NCBI RefSeq assembly: GCF_002262885.1
Contig: NZ_NKYF01000005.1
Span: forward strand, 248,001 to 312,000
Source of the DNA: Pseudonocardia sp. MH-G8
GTDB lineage: Bacteria; Actinomycetota; Actinomycetes; Mycobacteriales; Pseudonocardiaceae
DNA length: 64,000 bases
Direction: 5' to 3'
The notes under the pieces were generated by a model, which did not search any database, was not told where the DNA came from, and saw only the letters and a list, made by a program, of their open reading frames with translations. Made by a program: the position numbers and the translations under genes. Shown here one piece after another: positions 41,290 through 49,777 of the stretch (its first letter is position 1; each line of letters opens with the position of its first letter).

Positions 41290-42965
41290 TTGCCCTTCAC
41301 CGCTTCCCGCCGGATCGCGCGCAACCGGTGCAGTACATCGTTCTCTCCTCGTCCGAAGTGGTCGTGCAGGCGCCGGTACTCGCCGTAGAGCGCGTCGTAG
41401 GCGCGGGCGCGCTCGGGGTCGGGGGTGTAGGCGGCCCGGTCCAGCCCGCCCATCGCGGCGGACGCGGCGCGCACGTCCGGGTACGCGCCGGCGGCGACGG
41501 CGGCGTGGATGGCGGCGCCCAGCGCCGGGCCCTGCTCGGACACGATCGTCGAGAGCGGCATGTCGCACACGTCGGCGTAGACCTGCATGAGGAAGCGGTT
41601 CTTCAGCAGCCCGCCTGCCACCACGAGCTCGCGCACCGGCACGCCGGAGGCCTCGAACGCCTCGATGATCGTGCGCGTGCCGAAGGCGGTAGCCTCCAGC
41701 AGGGCGCGGTAGGTGTCCTCGGGCCGGGTGGCCAGGGTCTGGCCGACGACCACGCCGGACAGCTCGTGGTCCACGAGCACCGACCGGTTGCCGGAGTGCC
41801 AGTCCAGGGCGACGAGCCCGTGCTCGCCGACCTCCTGCGCGGCGGCCAGCTCCGTGAGCAGGTCGTGGACGTCGACGCCGCGCTCGGCCGCACGCCGGTG
41901 GTACTCCGGCGGGACGGACGTGTCGACGAACCAGCCGAAGATGTCCCCGACCCCGCTCTGGCCGGCCTCGTAGCCCCACAGCCCGGTGACGACGCCGCCG
42001 TCGACGACGCCGCACATACCGGGCACCTCGCCGAGCTGGTCGGAGACCATCACGTGGCAGGTGGAGGTGCCCATGATCGCGACCATCTGACCGGGGTCGA
42101 GCGCCTGCGCGGCCGGCACGGTGGCGTGCGCGTCGAGGTTGCCGACGGCCACCGCGATGCCCTCCGGGAGCCCCGTCCAGGCGGCCGCTTCGGCGGTGAG
42201 CCCGCCGGCACGCTCGCCGAGCTGGGCGATCGGGTGGTCGAGCTTGTCGTCGACGAAGCCGGCGAACTCGGGGTTGAGGGCGGCGAGGTACTCCCGGTCG
42301 GGGTGCTTCCCGTCCTGGTAGATGCCCTTGTAGCCGACGACGCACGCGTCGCGGACGTAGGTGCCGGACAGGCGCCAGACGATCCAGTCGGCGGCCTCGA
42401 CCCAGCGCTGCGTGCGGGCGTAGACCTCCGGGTCCTCCTCCAGCAGCTGCAGCGCCTTCGCGAACTCCCACTCGCTGGAGATCCGGCCGCCGTAGCGGGC
42501 GAGCCAGGACTCGCCGCGCTCCTGCGCCACCTGGTTGATCCGGTCGGCCTGGCCCTGCGCGGCGTGGTGCTTCCACAGCTTCGGGTAGGCGTGCGGGCGG
42601 TCGATCAGCTCGGGGAGCTCGCAGAGCGGCGTGCCGTCGGTGAGGGTCGGCAGCACGGTGGAGGCGGTGAAGTCGGTCGCGATGCCGATGACGTCCCGGG
42701 CGTCCACGCCCGCCGCGGCGACGGCTTCGGGCACGGCGACCTTCAGCACCTCGATCCAGTCTCCCGGCATCTGCAATGCCCAGTCCGGCGGCAACGTCGC
42801 GCCGGTGGCGGGCAGGGTGCGGTCCACGACCCCGTGGGAGTAGGCGTGCACGGCACTGGCGAGCTCGGCGCCGTCGGAGACCCGGACCACCACCGCGCGT
42901 CCGGACAGGGTGCCGAAATCGATCCCGACGGTGACGGCGCTCTGCGGGGGGTGCGGAGTGGCCAC
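41286..42965 (-). CDS. araB: L-ribulokinase
   Basis: 559 residues of the FGGY kinase family, AraB type by length. TVGIDFGTLSGRAVVVRV is the first phosphate-binding segment; GIATDFTASTVLP, ATVPAAQALDPGQMVAIMGTSTCH and VAGGLLKNRFLMQVYADV complete the signature set. Phosphorylates L-ribulose. First gene of the operon; a LacI-type operator lies 25 bases upstream. Confidence 0.94.
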   Translation of the reverse strand: MATPHPPQSAVTVGIDFGTLSGRAVVVRVSDGAELASAVHAYSHGVVDRTLPATGATLPPDWALQMPGDWIEVLKVAVPEAVAAAGVDARDVIGIATDFTASTVLPTLTDGTPLCELPELIDRPHAYPKLWKHHAAQGQADRINQVAQERGESWLARYGGRISSEWEFAKALQLLEEDPEVYARTQRWVEAADWIVWRLSGTYVRDACVVGYKGIYQDGKHPDREYLAALNPEFAGFVDDKLDHPIAQLGERAGGLTAEAAAWTGLPEGIAVAVGNLDAHATVPAAQALDPGQMVAIMGTSTCHVMVSDQLGEVPGMCGVVDGGVVTGLWGYEAGQSGVGDIFGWFVDTSVPPEYHRRAAERGVDVHDLLTELAAAQEVGEHGLVALDWHSGNRSVLVDHELSGVVVGQTLATRPEDTYRALLEATAFGTRTIIEAFEASGVPVRELVVAGGLLKNRFLMQVYADVCDMPLSTIVSEQGPALGAAIHAAVAAGAYPDVRAASAAMGGLDRAAYTPDPERARAYDALYGEYRRLHDHFGRGENDVLHRLRAIRREAVKGK

Positions 42966-42989
42966 TGTGCACTCTTTCCGTCGACGGCG

Positions 42990-43005
42990 TTGTTAGCGCT
43001 CACAA
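42990..43005. promoter_or_regulatory. LacI-type operator of the arabinose operon
   Basis: TTGTTAGCGCTCACAA, palindromic except one pair, with the AGCGCT centre of LacI/GalR sites. Likely bound by the LacI-family protein at 43686-44735. Confidence 0.8.
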
Positions 43006-43031
43006 TCTGGGTCGGGTGGGGGCTTTGTCAA

Positions 43032-43221
43032 GCCGCGAGTCGTGCCCTCCCACCCGCGAGTCGAGGCCACCCACCCGCGAGTCGGAGTCTGGCGCCCGCG
43101 AGTCGGGCTGCACCTGCTGCGCGGGGTCTGGCGGCGCACGTCCCCTCGGCGCCCAGCCCGCCCCGCGGCGAGCTCGTACACCCACCGCGCGACATGCACG
43201 CGCCACAGCGCAACTCGCGGC
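43032..43221. repeat. Intergenic repeat family A, copy 2
   Basis: Four direct copies of CCCGCGAGTCG (43032-43042, 43053-43063, 43074-43085, 43095-43107) at about 21-base spacing. Further on, at 43187-43221, there is a GCGCGACATGCACGCGCCACAG stretch split by a degenerate reverse unit CAACTCGCGG. It fills most of the gap between the arabinose operator and the small gene at 43298; nothing else is visible there. Confidence 0.78.
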
Positions 43222-43297
43222 CGGTGCGACGTTGCTGTGGCCTCGCGCACGCGGGCGGGCTCCGTTCGGGCTCGCCGGTAGCGGGTAGACGAGCGGC

Positions 43298-43531
43298 ATG
43301 CGCCGATTCGACGGGTTCGCCCGGCGGTACCTCCCCGCCCGCGGCCCCCGCGCCAGGGAGGGCCGGCGCGGGAGGTTCGGCTTCTGGGGACCGGTGCCGT
43401 ACTACTCGACGCGTACGCGTCGCGGCTCCGAGGTCTCGGTCGGCGGCTGCGGCTGCTGCCTGCCGATCCCGCTCATCGCAGTCCTCGCCACCGCGGCCGG
43501 GCTGCGCGCTGTGAGGCGACAGCTGCGCTGA
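43298..43531 (+). CDS. Small GGCGCCLPIP-type protein
   Basis: 77 residues: basic N-terminal 45 residues including FGFWGPVPYYSTRTRRGS, then VGGCGCCLPIPLIAVLATAAG, a short hydrophobic segment with a Cys cluster, and a basic tail. The pattern of aromatic stretch, GCGCCLPIP and a single helix is familiar from small uncharacterised actinobacterial proteins. Monocistronic. Function unknown. Confidence 0.65.
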   Translation: MRRFDGFARRYLPARGPRAREGRRGRFGFWGPVPYYSTRTRRGSEVSVGGCGCCLPIPLIAVLATAAGLRAVRRQLR

Positions 43532-43623
43532 CGGCCGACGGGGTCCAGAGCCGCGCACGGGGGGACCGGCCGGCGCACGTTCCTGGATCCGGATCTCGCA
43601 GGGCGAGACGCCACCCGAGTGGC

Positions 43624-43690
43624 CATGATCAATACCTCGGCGCGAAAACGGGCGAGATCAACCCGCCAACGCGCCGACACGTCGATCATG
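43624..43690. repeat. Intergenic palindromic repeat, family C copy 2
   Basis: CATGATC ... TCGGCGCGAAA ... GATC ... AACGCGCCGA ... CGATCATG, arms complementary from both ends inward. Same block order and spacing as 30327-30391. The stop codon of the LacI gene lies inside its right arm. Confidence 0.75.
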
Positions 43691-44735
43691 AAGCTGGGCC
43701 GGTGCTGCGGCGGACGAGGAGTTCGGTAGGCACCAGGTCGAGCGCGCTGCCGGTGCCGGTGCCGGCGGCCTCGTCGGGGCGGATGATGTCGAGCAGCAGG
43801 CGCACCGCCCGGCGGCCGGCCTCGGGGAAGTGCTGGCGCACGGTCGTCAGGGGCGGGCGGAAGAACTCCGCCTCCGGCACGTCGTCGAAGCCGACCACGC
43901 TCACGTCCGCGGGCACCCGCCGGCCGGCCTCGTCGAGTGCGCGCAGGGCGCCGAGCGCCATGTGGTCGTTGGCCGCGAAGACGGCGGTGAGGCCGGGGTC
44001 GGCCCCGAGGAGCCGATGCATCGCCAGGAACCCGGAACGCGCGCTCCAGTCGCCGCGCTCGGGCTCGGGCACCGGCGCGCCGGCCGCGGTGAGCGCCGCG
44101 CGCCAGCCCTCGACGCGCCAGCGCGCGTCGAGCCAGTCGTCCGGGCCTGCGATGTGGTGCACCGTGCGGTGCCCCAACTCGAGCAGGTGCTCGGTGGCGC
44201 GGGCCGCGCCACCACGCTGGTCGATGCCGATCGCCGGCACCGGCGCGATCTCGCCGCCGGTCCCGCCGCCGAGGACGCCGCCGACGAAGACCGTGGGGAC
44301 GGGACGCAGCTCGGCCGTCAGCACGTCCACCGCGTCCTGCTGGGCCGCCAGCGCCACGACCCCCTCGACCGACTGGTCCTGCAGCCGGGCGAGCGCCCGC
44401 TCGACGGCGTCCGAGCTGATCTTCTCGACCACGGCGATGCTGACGCCCATGCCCACCGTGCTCGCCGCCTGCTCGACGCTGTAGAGGGTGCTGACCGGCC
44501 CGTACAGCACGGTGTCGAACGTGATCACGCCCAGGGCGCCCGAGCGGCGGGTGGCCAGTGCGCGGGCGACGGCGTTGCGCCGGTAGCCGAGCTCCTCCAT
44601 CGCCGCGAGCACCCGCGCCCTCGTCGGCCCGCTGACGTGCGGCGAGCCGTTGACCACCCGGGAGACGGTCTGGTGCGACACGCCCGCCAGCCGCGCGACA
44701 TCGGTCATCACGGGTGCCGAGGCGGGTTCCACCAT
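43686..44735 (-). CDS. LacI-family regulator, probable arabinose repressor
   Basis: 349 residues from ATG 44735 (ATG 44744 also possible; no clear ribosome site for either). Helix-turn-helix MTDVARLAGVSHQTVSRVVNG is canonical, followed by the hinge GYRRNAVARALATRRSGALGV and an effector domain with ANDHMALGALRALDEAGRRVP and GFDDVPEAEFF. Nearest LacI gene to the araBDA-galM operon and its AGCGCT operator, so it probably represses it in the absence of arabinose. Confidence 0.9.
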   Translation of the reverse strand: MVEPASAPVMTDVARLAGVSHQTVSRVVNGSPHVSGPTRARVLAAMEELGYRRNAVARALATRRSGALGVITFDTVLYGPVSTLYSVEQAASTVGMGVSIAVVEKISSDAVERALARLQDQSVEGVVALAAQQDAVDVLTAELRPVPTVFVGGVLGGGTGGEIAPVPAIGIDQRGGAARATEHLLELGHRTVHHIAGPDDWLDARWRVEGWRAALTAAGAPVPEPERGDWSARSGFLAMHRLLGADPGLTAVFAANDHMALGALRALDEAGRRVPADVSVVGFDDVPEAEFFRPPLTTVRQHFPEAGRRAVRLLLDIIRPDEAAGTGTGSALDLVPTELLVRRSTGPAS

Positions 44736-44797
44736 GGGGCACATGCTCGCACGCGCTGCTGCTGCGGGAGCCCGCGCGAGCTGCCACGCTGCGAGGT

Positions 44798-45004
44798 ATG
44801 GACGACGAGCAGTGGTTCTACTGCCTCAAGCACGGCACGGTGGAGCAGGCCGACGGCTGCCGGGCCGCCGACCGGCTCGGGCCCTACCCGGACCGGGCGA
44901 CGGCGGGGCGGGCCCTGGAGATCGCGCGCGAGCGCACCGAGGCCGCCGACCGGGCCGACCGGGAGTGGGCGGAGAAGGGCTCCGACCGCGACCCGGACGG
45001 CTGA
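44798..45004 (+). CDS. Small conserved actinobacterial protein
   Basis: 68 residues from ATG 44798. QWFYCLKHGTVEQADGCRAADRLGPYPD, then a charged helix RALEIARERTEAADRADREW. A CxxHGxVE...C pattern hints at a small metal- or redox-binding fold. Proteins of this shape are common and uncharacterised in actinobacteria. Divergent from the LacI gene and convergent with larA. Confidence 0.78.
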   Translation: MDDEQWFYCLKHGTVEQADGCRAADRLGPYPDRATAGRALEIARERTEAADRADREWAEKGSDRDPDG

Positions 45005-45017
45005 GCCGTACGGCGCG

Positions 45018-46301
45018 TCAGGCCAGGTAGGGGATCGTCTGCGGCCCCTCGGGCAGCACGCAGACCCGCGCCTGCGGCCCCGCGGCGGCGAGCGCGTCCG
45101 CGACGGTGCCGGCGATGTCGCGGGTCTGCTCCAGGTGGGCGGCGGCCAGGGCGTGGTCGGACAGGTACGAGGTGTGCATCACGACCCGGGCCCGCGCCTG
45201 GACCTTGGCCTGCACCTGCACCTGCCACTGGTCGGGCAGCGTCTCCGGCCGTGCCTCGATCGCCTCCAGCAGCGCGCGCGGGGACGGCGCCGACTCCAGC
45301 ACCTCGCGGTAGGAGCCGTGGTTGGGGAAGCCGTCGCGGCACTCGGCCGCGCAGATGATCGTGCCGCCCTCCCGGACGATCGTGGCGCCCGCCGACATGC
45401 CCTTCACCGACTGGTAGAGGTTCTGGTCCAGCGGGAAGCCTGCGTTGGTCGTGACGACCACGTCGAACAGTTCCGGCACCGGGCGCATCGCCAGGCGCTT
45501 CGCGCCCTCCCGCGCCGCGGCGTGCATCGCGAACAGCTCGCCGCCGAAGGCCTCGACGATCTGCTGCTCGCGGTTGAGCACGACGTCCAGGCCGAAGTCC
45601 ACCCCGCCGACAGCGCCGACGACGGCGCGGACGTCGTCGTGCACGGGGTTGCCCTCGCACACCGCCCACGTGGCGTTCGGGTGCCCGATCCGCCGCGCGT
45701 CGTGCAGGGTGAGCACGGTGTCCAGCCCGGCGAGGCCGGGCGCGACCAGTTTCGGTCCGCCGCTGAAGCCGGCGAAGAAGTGCGGCTCGACGAACCCGGT
45801 GGTGATCCGCAGGTCCGCCTCGACCCAGTGCCGGTTGAGCCACACCGGAACGCCGTCGCCGTGGGTTCCCAGGTGCACCAGGGACGACGGTTCGCGGGCG
45901 TCGTGGTTGAGCACGTGCACCGAGTCGACGACCGCGTCGCCCAGCATCGCGCGGATCTCGGCCTCGGTGTTGCCGCGGTGCGTGCCCGTGGCCACGAGGA
46001 TCACCACGTCGTCGAGGTCGATGATCCCGTCGAGCTCCTCGAGCACGGCCGGGATCATCAGGTGGCGCGGCTGGGCGCGGGTCCCGTCGCACATCGAGAT
46101 CGCGACCTTCTGGCCCCGCCGGGCGAGCTCGCGCAGCGGGGGGCCGGCCACCGGCTGCCGCAGCGCGGTGCGCAGCGCCTCCCGCTGGTCGGTGGCGCCG
46201 TGCGCGTGGACCGGCTCCACCACGGTGGTGCGCGCGGCGGGCAGGTCGACGGGCAGGCCGGCCTCGCCGTAGGCGAGCTGCACGCGTGTGGTCCCGGTCA
46301 T
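45018..46301 (-). CDS. LarA-family nickel-dependent racemase-like protein
   Basis: 427 residues from ATG 46301, preceded by AAAGGAGG at good spacing. DUF2088/LarA motifs: CDGTRAQPRH, ATGTHRGNTEAEI (catalytic His region), VHVLNHDA, and FFAGFSGGPKLVAPGLAG with the Lys that binds the pincer nucleotide cofactor. LarA racemises lactate; wider family members racemise or epimerise other 2-hydroxyacids. The cofactor genes larB, larC and larE are not here, so the protein needs them from elsewhere. Overlaps the next upstream gene by 4 bp. Confidence 0.88.
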   Translation of the reverse strand: MTGTTRVQLAYGEAGLPVDLPAARTTVVEPVHAHGATDQREALRTALRQPVAGPPLRELARRGQKVAISMCDGTRAQPRHLMIPAVLEELDGIIDLDDVVILVATGTHRGNTEAEIRAMLGDAVVDSVHVLNHDAREPSSLVHLGTHGDGVPVWLNRHWVEADLRITTGFVEPHFFAGFSGGPKLVAPGLAGLDTVLTLHDARRIGHPNATWAVCEGNPVHDDVRAVVGAVGGVDFGLDVVLNREQQIVEAFGGELFAMHAAAREGAKRLAMRPVPELFDVVVTTNAGFPLDQNLYQSVKGMSAGATIVREGGTIICAAECRDGFPNHGSYREVLESAPSPRALLEAIEARPETLPDQWQVQVQAKVQARARVVMHTSYLSDHALAAAHLEQTRDIAGTVADALAAAGPQARVCVLPEGPQTIPYLA

Positions 46302-47083
46302 CGGACCGCCTCCTTTGCAAGGGCTCGGAGCAGGGGGATCGCCTCGATCTTCTCCGCGGTGAGCGCGGACCAGCGGATGCCGTCGACGGGGCGTGGCCCG
46401 CGCCGGGCCCGGCAGTCGATCACCCGGTCCGGGGTGACCACGAGGTCGACGGGCGCGTCGTGCGTCGCGGTCGGGACGGCGCCCGCCGGGCGCACCTGCA
46501 GCTCGTGCACCGTGGTGACCACCAGCGTGTCCGGCCCGACGAGCCCGGCGGCCGTGGCGAGCGCGAACTCCAGGTCGGCGAACCCGCCGCCCTTGCCCAG
46601 CCGCGCTCCGTCCTCGCCGACGGCGACGCAGCCGCTCACCACGATGTCGACCGGTTCCAGCTCGGCGACGGCCACCCGGCGGGCCGAGCGGGTGGCGCCG
46701 GCGATCGAGGCGGCGCGCCGGGGCGGGTCCGCCAGGTGGGCGGGGTCGAGCAGGAAGAACGGCTCGGGCTCGGCCAGGCGCGGCACCGCCATGTAGACGG
46801 TCTTGCCGTCCTCCAGCGCGCGCTGACGCACGGGAAGCTGCGCCGAGTCGGGGTTGGCCTTGACGGTGGCCGCGTCGCGCCAGGCGTCCGTCTCCGCCAG
46901 GCGACGGGCCGCGGCCTCCGCGCCGGTGAAGTTGGAGATGCGGTTGCGGGCGCCGGGGAAGCGCGCCACCCGGGCCTGCGACAGCGCCGTCCACACCTCG
47001 TCGCGCAGCGCGGCCTTGGCCGCGAGCAGCTCCGGGTCACCGCCGGCATCGTGGTCGTGACGCCGGCTCGCGCGAGGGCTCAC
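46298..47083 (-). CDS. 5-formyltetrahydrofolate cyclo-ligase-like protein
   Basis: 261 residues from GTG 47083, overlapping the SDR stop. FPGARNRISNFTGAEAAARRL, DSAQLPVRQRALEDGKTVYMAVPRL and VGEDGARLGKGGGFADLE follow the cyclo-ligase/MTHFS-like fold, the last being the nucleotide-binding motif. It is longer than genuine cyclo-ligases (about 190), and the position between a LarA-like protein and an SDR suggests a specialised member whose substrate may not be formyl-THF. Confidence 0.78.
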   Translation of the reverse strand: MSPRASRRHDHDAGGDPELLAAKAALRDEVWTALSQARVARFPGARNRISNFTGAEAAARRLAETDAWRDAATVKANPDSAQLPVRQRALEDGKTVYMAVPRLAEPEPFFLLDPAHLADPPRRAASIAGATRSARRVAVAELEPVDIVVSGCVAVGEDGARLGKGGGFADLEFALATAAGLVGPDTLVVTTVHELQVRPAGAVPTATHDAPVDLVVTPDRVIDCRARRGPRPVDGIRWSALTAEKIEAIPLLRALAKEAVR

Positions 47084-47880
47084 CTGCCCGCCGTGCGGCG
47101 GCGCTCGCCCTGCGCACGCAGCCGGGCGAGCACGGGCAGGCCCAGGCGCGGGAGCGTCCCCGCGATCCGCATCGCCGCCGCGCGGTGGCCCGGGAGGGTG
47201 CGCACGATCCGGCGCCCGTCGAGCAGCCGGAGCGCGGCGTCGGCGACCGCCTCGGGCGTGAGCAGCCCGCGCTGGCAGAACAGGAGCGCGGAGTCGGGCC
47301 TCTCCTGCTCGCTGCGCACGAGCGCGGTGTCGGCGGCGTCGGGGCACAGGGCGTGCACCCGGATGGGCAGCCCGGCCAGGTCGAGCTCGCCCGCCAAGCT
47401 GGTGCTGAACGACAGCACCGCCGCCTTCGTGGCCGCGTACATCGCGAGCCCGGGCACCGGACCGTGCGCGGACATCGACGCGATGTTGAGCAGGTGCCCA
47501 CCGCGCTTGCGCATCACGCGCACCGCGGCCCGCGACCCGTGCACGGCGCCGAGCAGGTTGACGTCGACCTGCAACGCGATGTCCTCGTCGGGCTGCTCCC
47601 ACGACTGGCCCGCGCGCAGCACCCCGGCGTTGTTCACCCACACCCCGACCGGCCCGAGCTCGGCAGCCGCCGCCGCCACCCGGGCGTGGTCCCCGGGCAC
47701 CCGCGCGTCCGCGGTGACGGCCGTGACGCCCAGCTCGGCGGCCGTCGCGGTGACGGCGTCGGTGTCGAGGTCGGTGATGAGCACCCGGTGGCCGCGGGCG
47801 ACGAGGCGGCGGGCGATCTCGCGGCCGAAGCCGCGGGCGGCGCCGGTGACGACGGCGACGGTCTGATCGGGAGTGCTCAC
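47080..47880 (-). CDS. Short-chain dehydrogenase/reductase
   Basis: 266 residues from GTG 47880. Cofactor motif TGAARGFG near residue 14, acidic ITDLDTD after strand 2 (suggesting NAD), NNAG, the Ser in NIASMS and the active site YAATK. The C-terminal 50 residues are basic and hydrophobic (GHRAAAMRIAGTLPRLGLPVLARL), seen in membrane-associated SDRs. First gene of the three-gene unit with the cyclo-ligase-like and LarA-like genes. Confidence 0.9.
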   Translation of the reverse strand: MSTPDQTVAVVTGAARGFGREIARRLVARGHRVLITDLDTDAVTATAAELGVTAVTADARVPGDHARVAAAAAELGPVGVWVNNAGVLRAGQSWEQPDEDIALQVDVNLLGAVHGSRAAVRVMRKRGGHLLNIASMSAHGPVPGLAMYAATKAAVLSFSTSLAGELDLAGLPIRVHALCPDAADTALVRSEQERPDSALLFCQRGLLTPEAVADAALRLLDGRRIVRTLPGHRAAAMRIAGTLPRLGLPVLARLRAQGERRRTAGR

Positions 47881-47963
47881 GCCGCCACCCTGCCACCCGA
47901 CCCCCGCCACCGCCGAGGCGACTGCACCGGAGGTGTGGAGTGGCTCCGGTTGACCCGCCGGCC

Positions 47964-48037
47964 CCACTTCGCACACCCAGCCTCCACTCCGCGCAAGGCG
48001 GGCGCTGTGCCAAGTGACTAGTGGGTGTGCGAAGTGG
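47964..48037. repeat. 16-bp perfect inverted repeat
   Basis: CCACTTCGCACACCCA (47964-47979) and its exact complement (48022-48037) with a 42-base spacer, between the SDR start and the APH-like stop. Could terminate the APH-like transcript, or be another member of the CACAC-type repeats. Confidence 0.7.
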
Positions 48038-48041
48038 CGTC

Positions 48042-48971
48042 CTACGCCAGCCGCGACGCCGCCACCGTCAGCCAGCGGTCGACGTCGTCGGGGCCGTGGT
48101 GGCGGATGGCCCAGTCCACCTGCCGCAGGCCCATGTGCGCCCAGTAGGCCCGCAGGGTTGCCGGGTCGTCGAACAGGTCGTCGATGCGGTTGTCCAGCCA
48201 GCGTGCGGCGGCCGCGCGCGCCGAACGGTCGGTGGAATCGGTGCCGGGTACGGCGAGGTCGAAGCGCAGGGTGACCAGGGCGAAGCGGTGGTCGCCACGG
48301 CCGATCCCGTCCCAGTCGACGACGCCGGTGACCGTGCCGGTGCGGTCGACCAGCACGTTGCCGGGGTGGAAGTCGAGGTGCACCAGGTCGTCGCCCGCCA
48401 TCCGGGAGGCGTGGCCGGTGCCGATGCGGCGGATGAGGTCGAGCAGGCGGCGGGTGCGCTCGTCGTACTGCGCGAGTGACTCGTGAAGGCAGAAGCCGGG
48501 GCCGCTGCGCAGCAGGAACAGTTCGGCCCCCGGGACGTCGCGGCGTTGGCGCAGCAGGCCGGCCCCGCGCCCGGCGAGGGCCACCAACTCCTGGACGAGC
48601 GCGAGGTCGACGCGGGCGGGCGGCTCCCCGGGCAGCCGCTCCTGGACGACGGCGATCCGGTCGGGCAGCCGGGTCACCAGCGCGTAGCGGGGCGCCGGGA
48701 TCCCGGCCTCGCGCGCCAGTTCGAGCAGGGCGCCGGTGCGTTCGACGAGGGCCCACGTGGCGTCCGAGGCATCGCCCCGGTGCGTCAGGACCTCCTCGCG
48801 GTGGCCCGGCCGCCGGACGATCGCGGCCCCGACCTGCCCGCCGGGCAGGGGCGCCACCAGCTCGAACTCCTCGCCGGTGTGGGCGCACAGCGCGGCGACG
48901 AGTGCAGGGGCGTCGAGTCGGGGGACCGGTGCGAGCGGGGTGGCGGCGGGCGGCGTGGCGGCATCGGGCAC
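48042..48971 (-). CDS. APH-family phosphotransferase
   Basis: 309 residues from GTG 48971 (in-frame extension to 49031 looks non-coding). The kinase-like C-lobe carries DDLVHLDFHPGNVLVD with the catalytic Asp and Asn, and VVDWDG with the metal-binding Asp. The N-lobe is short (GGQVGAAIVRR). The family phosphorylates aminoglycosides, macrolides, choline, homoserine or other small molecules; nothing here distinguishes among them. A resistance role is possible but unsupported. Confidence 0.85.
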   Translation of the reverse strand: MPDAATPPAATPLAPVPRLDAPALVAALCAHTGEEFELVAPLPGGQVGAAIVRRPGHREEVLTHRGDASDATWALVERTGALLELAREAGIPAPRYALVTRLPDRIAVVQERLPGEPPARVDLALVQELVALAGRGAGLLRQRRDVPGAELFLLRSGPGFCLHESLAQYDERTRRLLDLIRRIGTGHASRMAGDDLVHLDFHPGNVLVDRTGTVTGVVDWDGIGRGDHRFALVTLRFDLAVPGTDSTDRSARAAAARWLDNRIDDLFDDPATLRAYWAHMGLRQVDWAIRHHGPDDVDRWLTVAASRLA

Positions 48972-49061
48972 AGCCCGCCAGCCTAGGGGGATCAGCGCCG
49001 TACCGAGCCGGGTTTCCGCCGTCTGCCGCACGGCAGCCAGGGACGTCCGCCCGTCGTCGGC

Positions 49062-49637
49062 TCAGCGGCGCCGGTTGGCCGCGGCCGCCACCGGGCTCGA
49101 CATGAGCTTCTCCAGCAGGGCGGTGAGCTGTGTGACCTCCTCGTCCGACAGCGCGGACGCCCACGTCCGCTCCCGTTCGTGGTGGGCCACGAACGCGCGC
49201 ATGACGACCTCGGTGCCGCGGTCGGTGAGCGACAGCTCCACCGATCGGCGGTCCGGTCCGGCCTTGCGCCGCGCCACGAGCCCGTCCCGTTCGAGGGTGT
49301 TCACCAGGGCCGACACCGCGGCGCGGCTCATCCCGGACAGCTGCGCGGCCCGCTTGGCCTCTGCAGGCCCTGCCAGCCAGAGCACGAACAGCAGCCGGAA
49401 GCCCGCCCACGACCAGCCCTGCGGGCGGTGCACGGCCGACTCGAGGTCGTAGACCAGCGCGTTGGAGGCGCGGTAGAGGCTCAGCACCAGCCGCATCGGG
49501 AGCGGGTCGACGTCGGGCAGGGCCCGCACCGTGCGGGCGACGGCCAGGTCGATGAACGACCAGTAGTCGAGCCCGTCAGCCTCCCCGTCGGGGGAGGGTC
49601 CGGGGGAGTTGTCGGGCTCGGCGCCGGTATCGGGCAC
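49062..49637 (-). CDS. MarR-family transcriptional regulator
   Basis: 191 residues. Winged helix-turn-helix at about 100-160: AKRAAQLSGMSRAAVSALVNTLERDGLVARRK and the wing PDRRSVELSLTDRG. Long acidic/proline N-terminus (1-25). Not adjacent to an obvious efflux or catabolic target; the MFS gene at 56.8 kb has an operator-like palindrome but is distant. Confidence 0.9.
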   Translation of the reverse strand: MPDTGAEPDNSPGPSPDGEADGLDYWSFIDLAVARTVRALPDVDPLPMRLVLSLYRASNALVYDLESAVHRPQGWSWAGFRLLFVLWLAGPAEAKRAAQLSGMSRAAVSALVNTLERDGLVARRKAGPDRRSVELSLTDRGTEVVMRAFVAHHERERTWASALSDEEVTQLTALLEKLMSSPVAAAANRRR

Positions 49638-49678
49638 CCGACCAGCGTAGGCCGGTTCGCCGCGGGTACACCGGCGTG

Positions 49679-49777
49679 GTGATCGCCTTCTACAGCCGGC
49701 GGATCGGCTGCCTGGGGTCGGTGCTGCTGTCGCTGGTGCTGACGGCGTGCCTCATCCTGCTGTTCGTGCTGCTCTGA
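49679..49777 (+). CDS. 32-residue membrane microprotein
   Basis: GTG 49679 to TGA 49777 encodes IAFYSRRIGCLGSVLLSLVL followed by TACLILLFVLL: a short basic head and a single transmembrane helix. Similar FYSRR-x-GCLGS microproteins are widespread in actinobacteria as far as I recall. Its last 26 bases overlap the 3' end of the kynureninase gene on the other strand. Function unknown. Confidence 0.6.
   Translation: MIAFYSRRIGCLGSVLLSLVLTACLILLFVLL

Noticed and set aside
45018..46301. Complete lactate racemisation operon
   Set aside because: larB, larC and larE, needed to make the nickel pincer cofactor, are not in the window.
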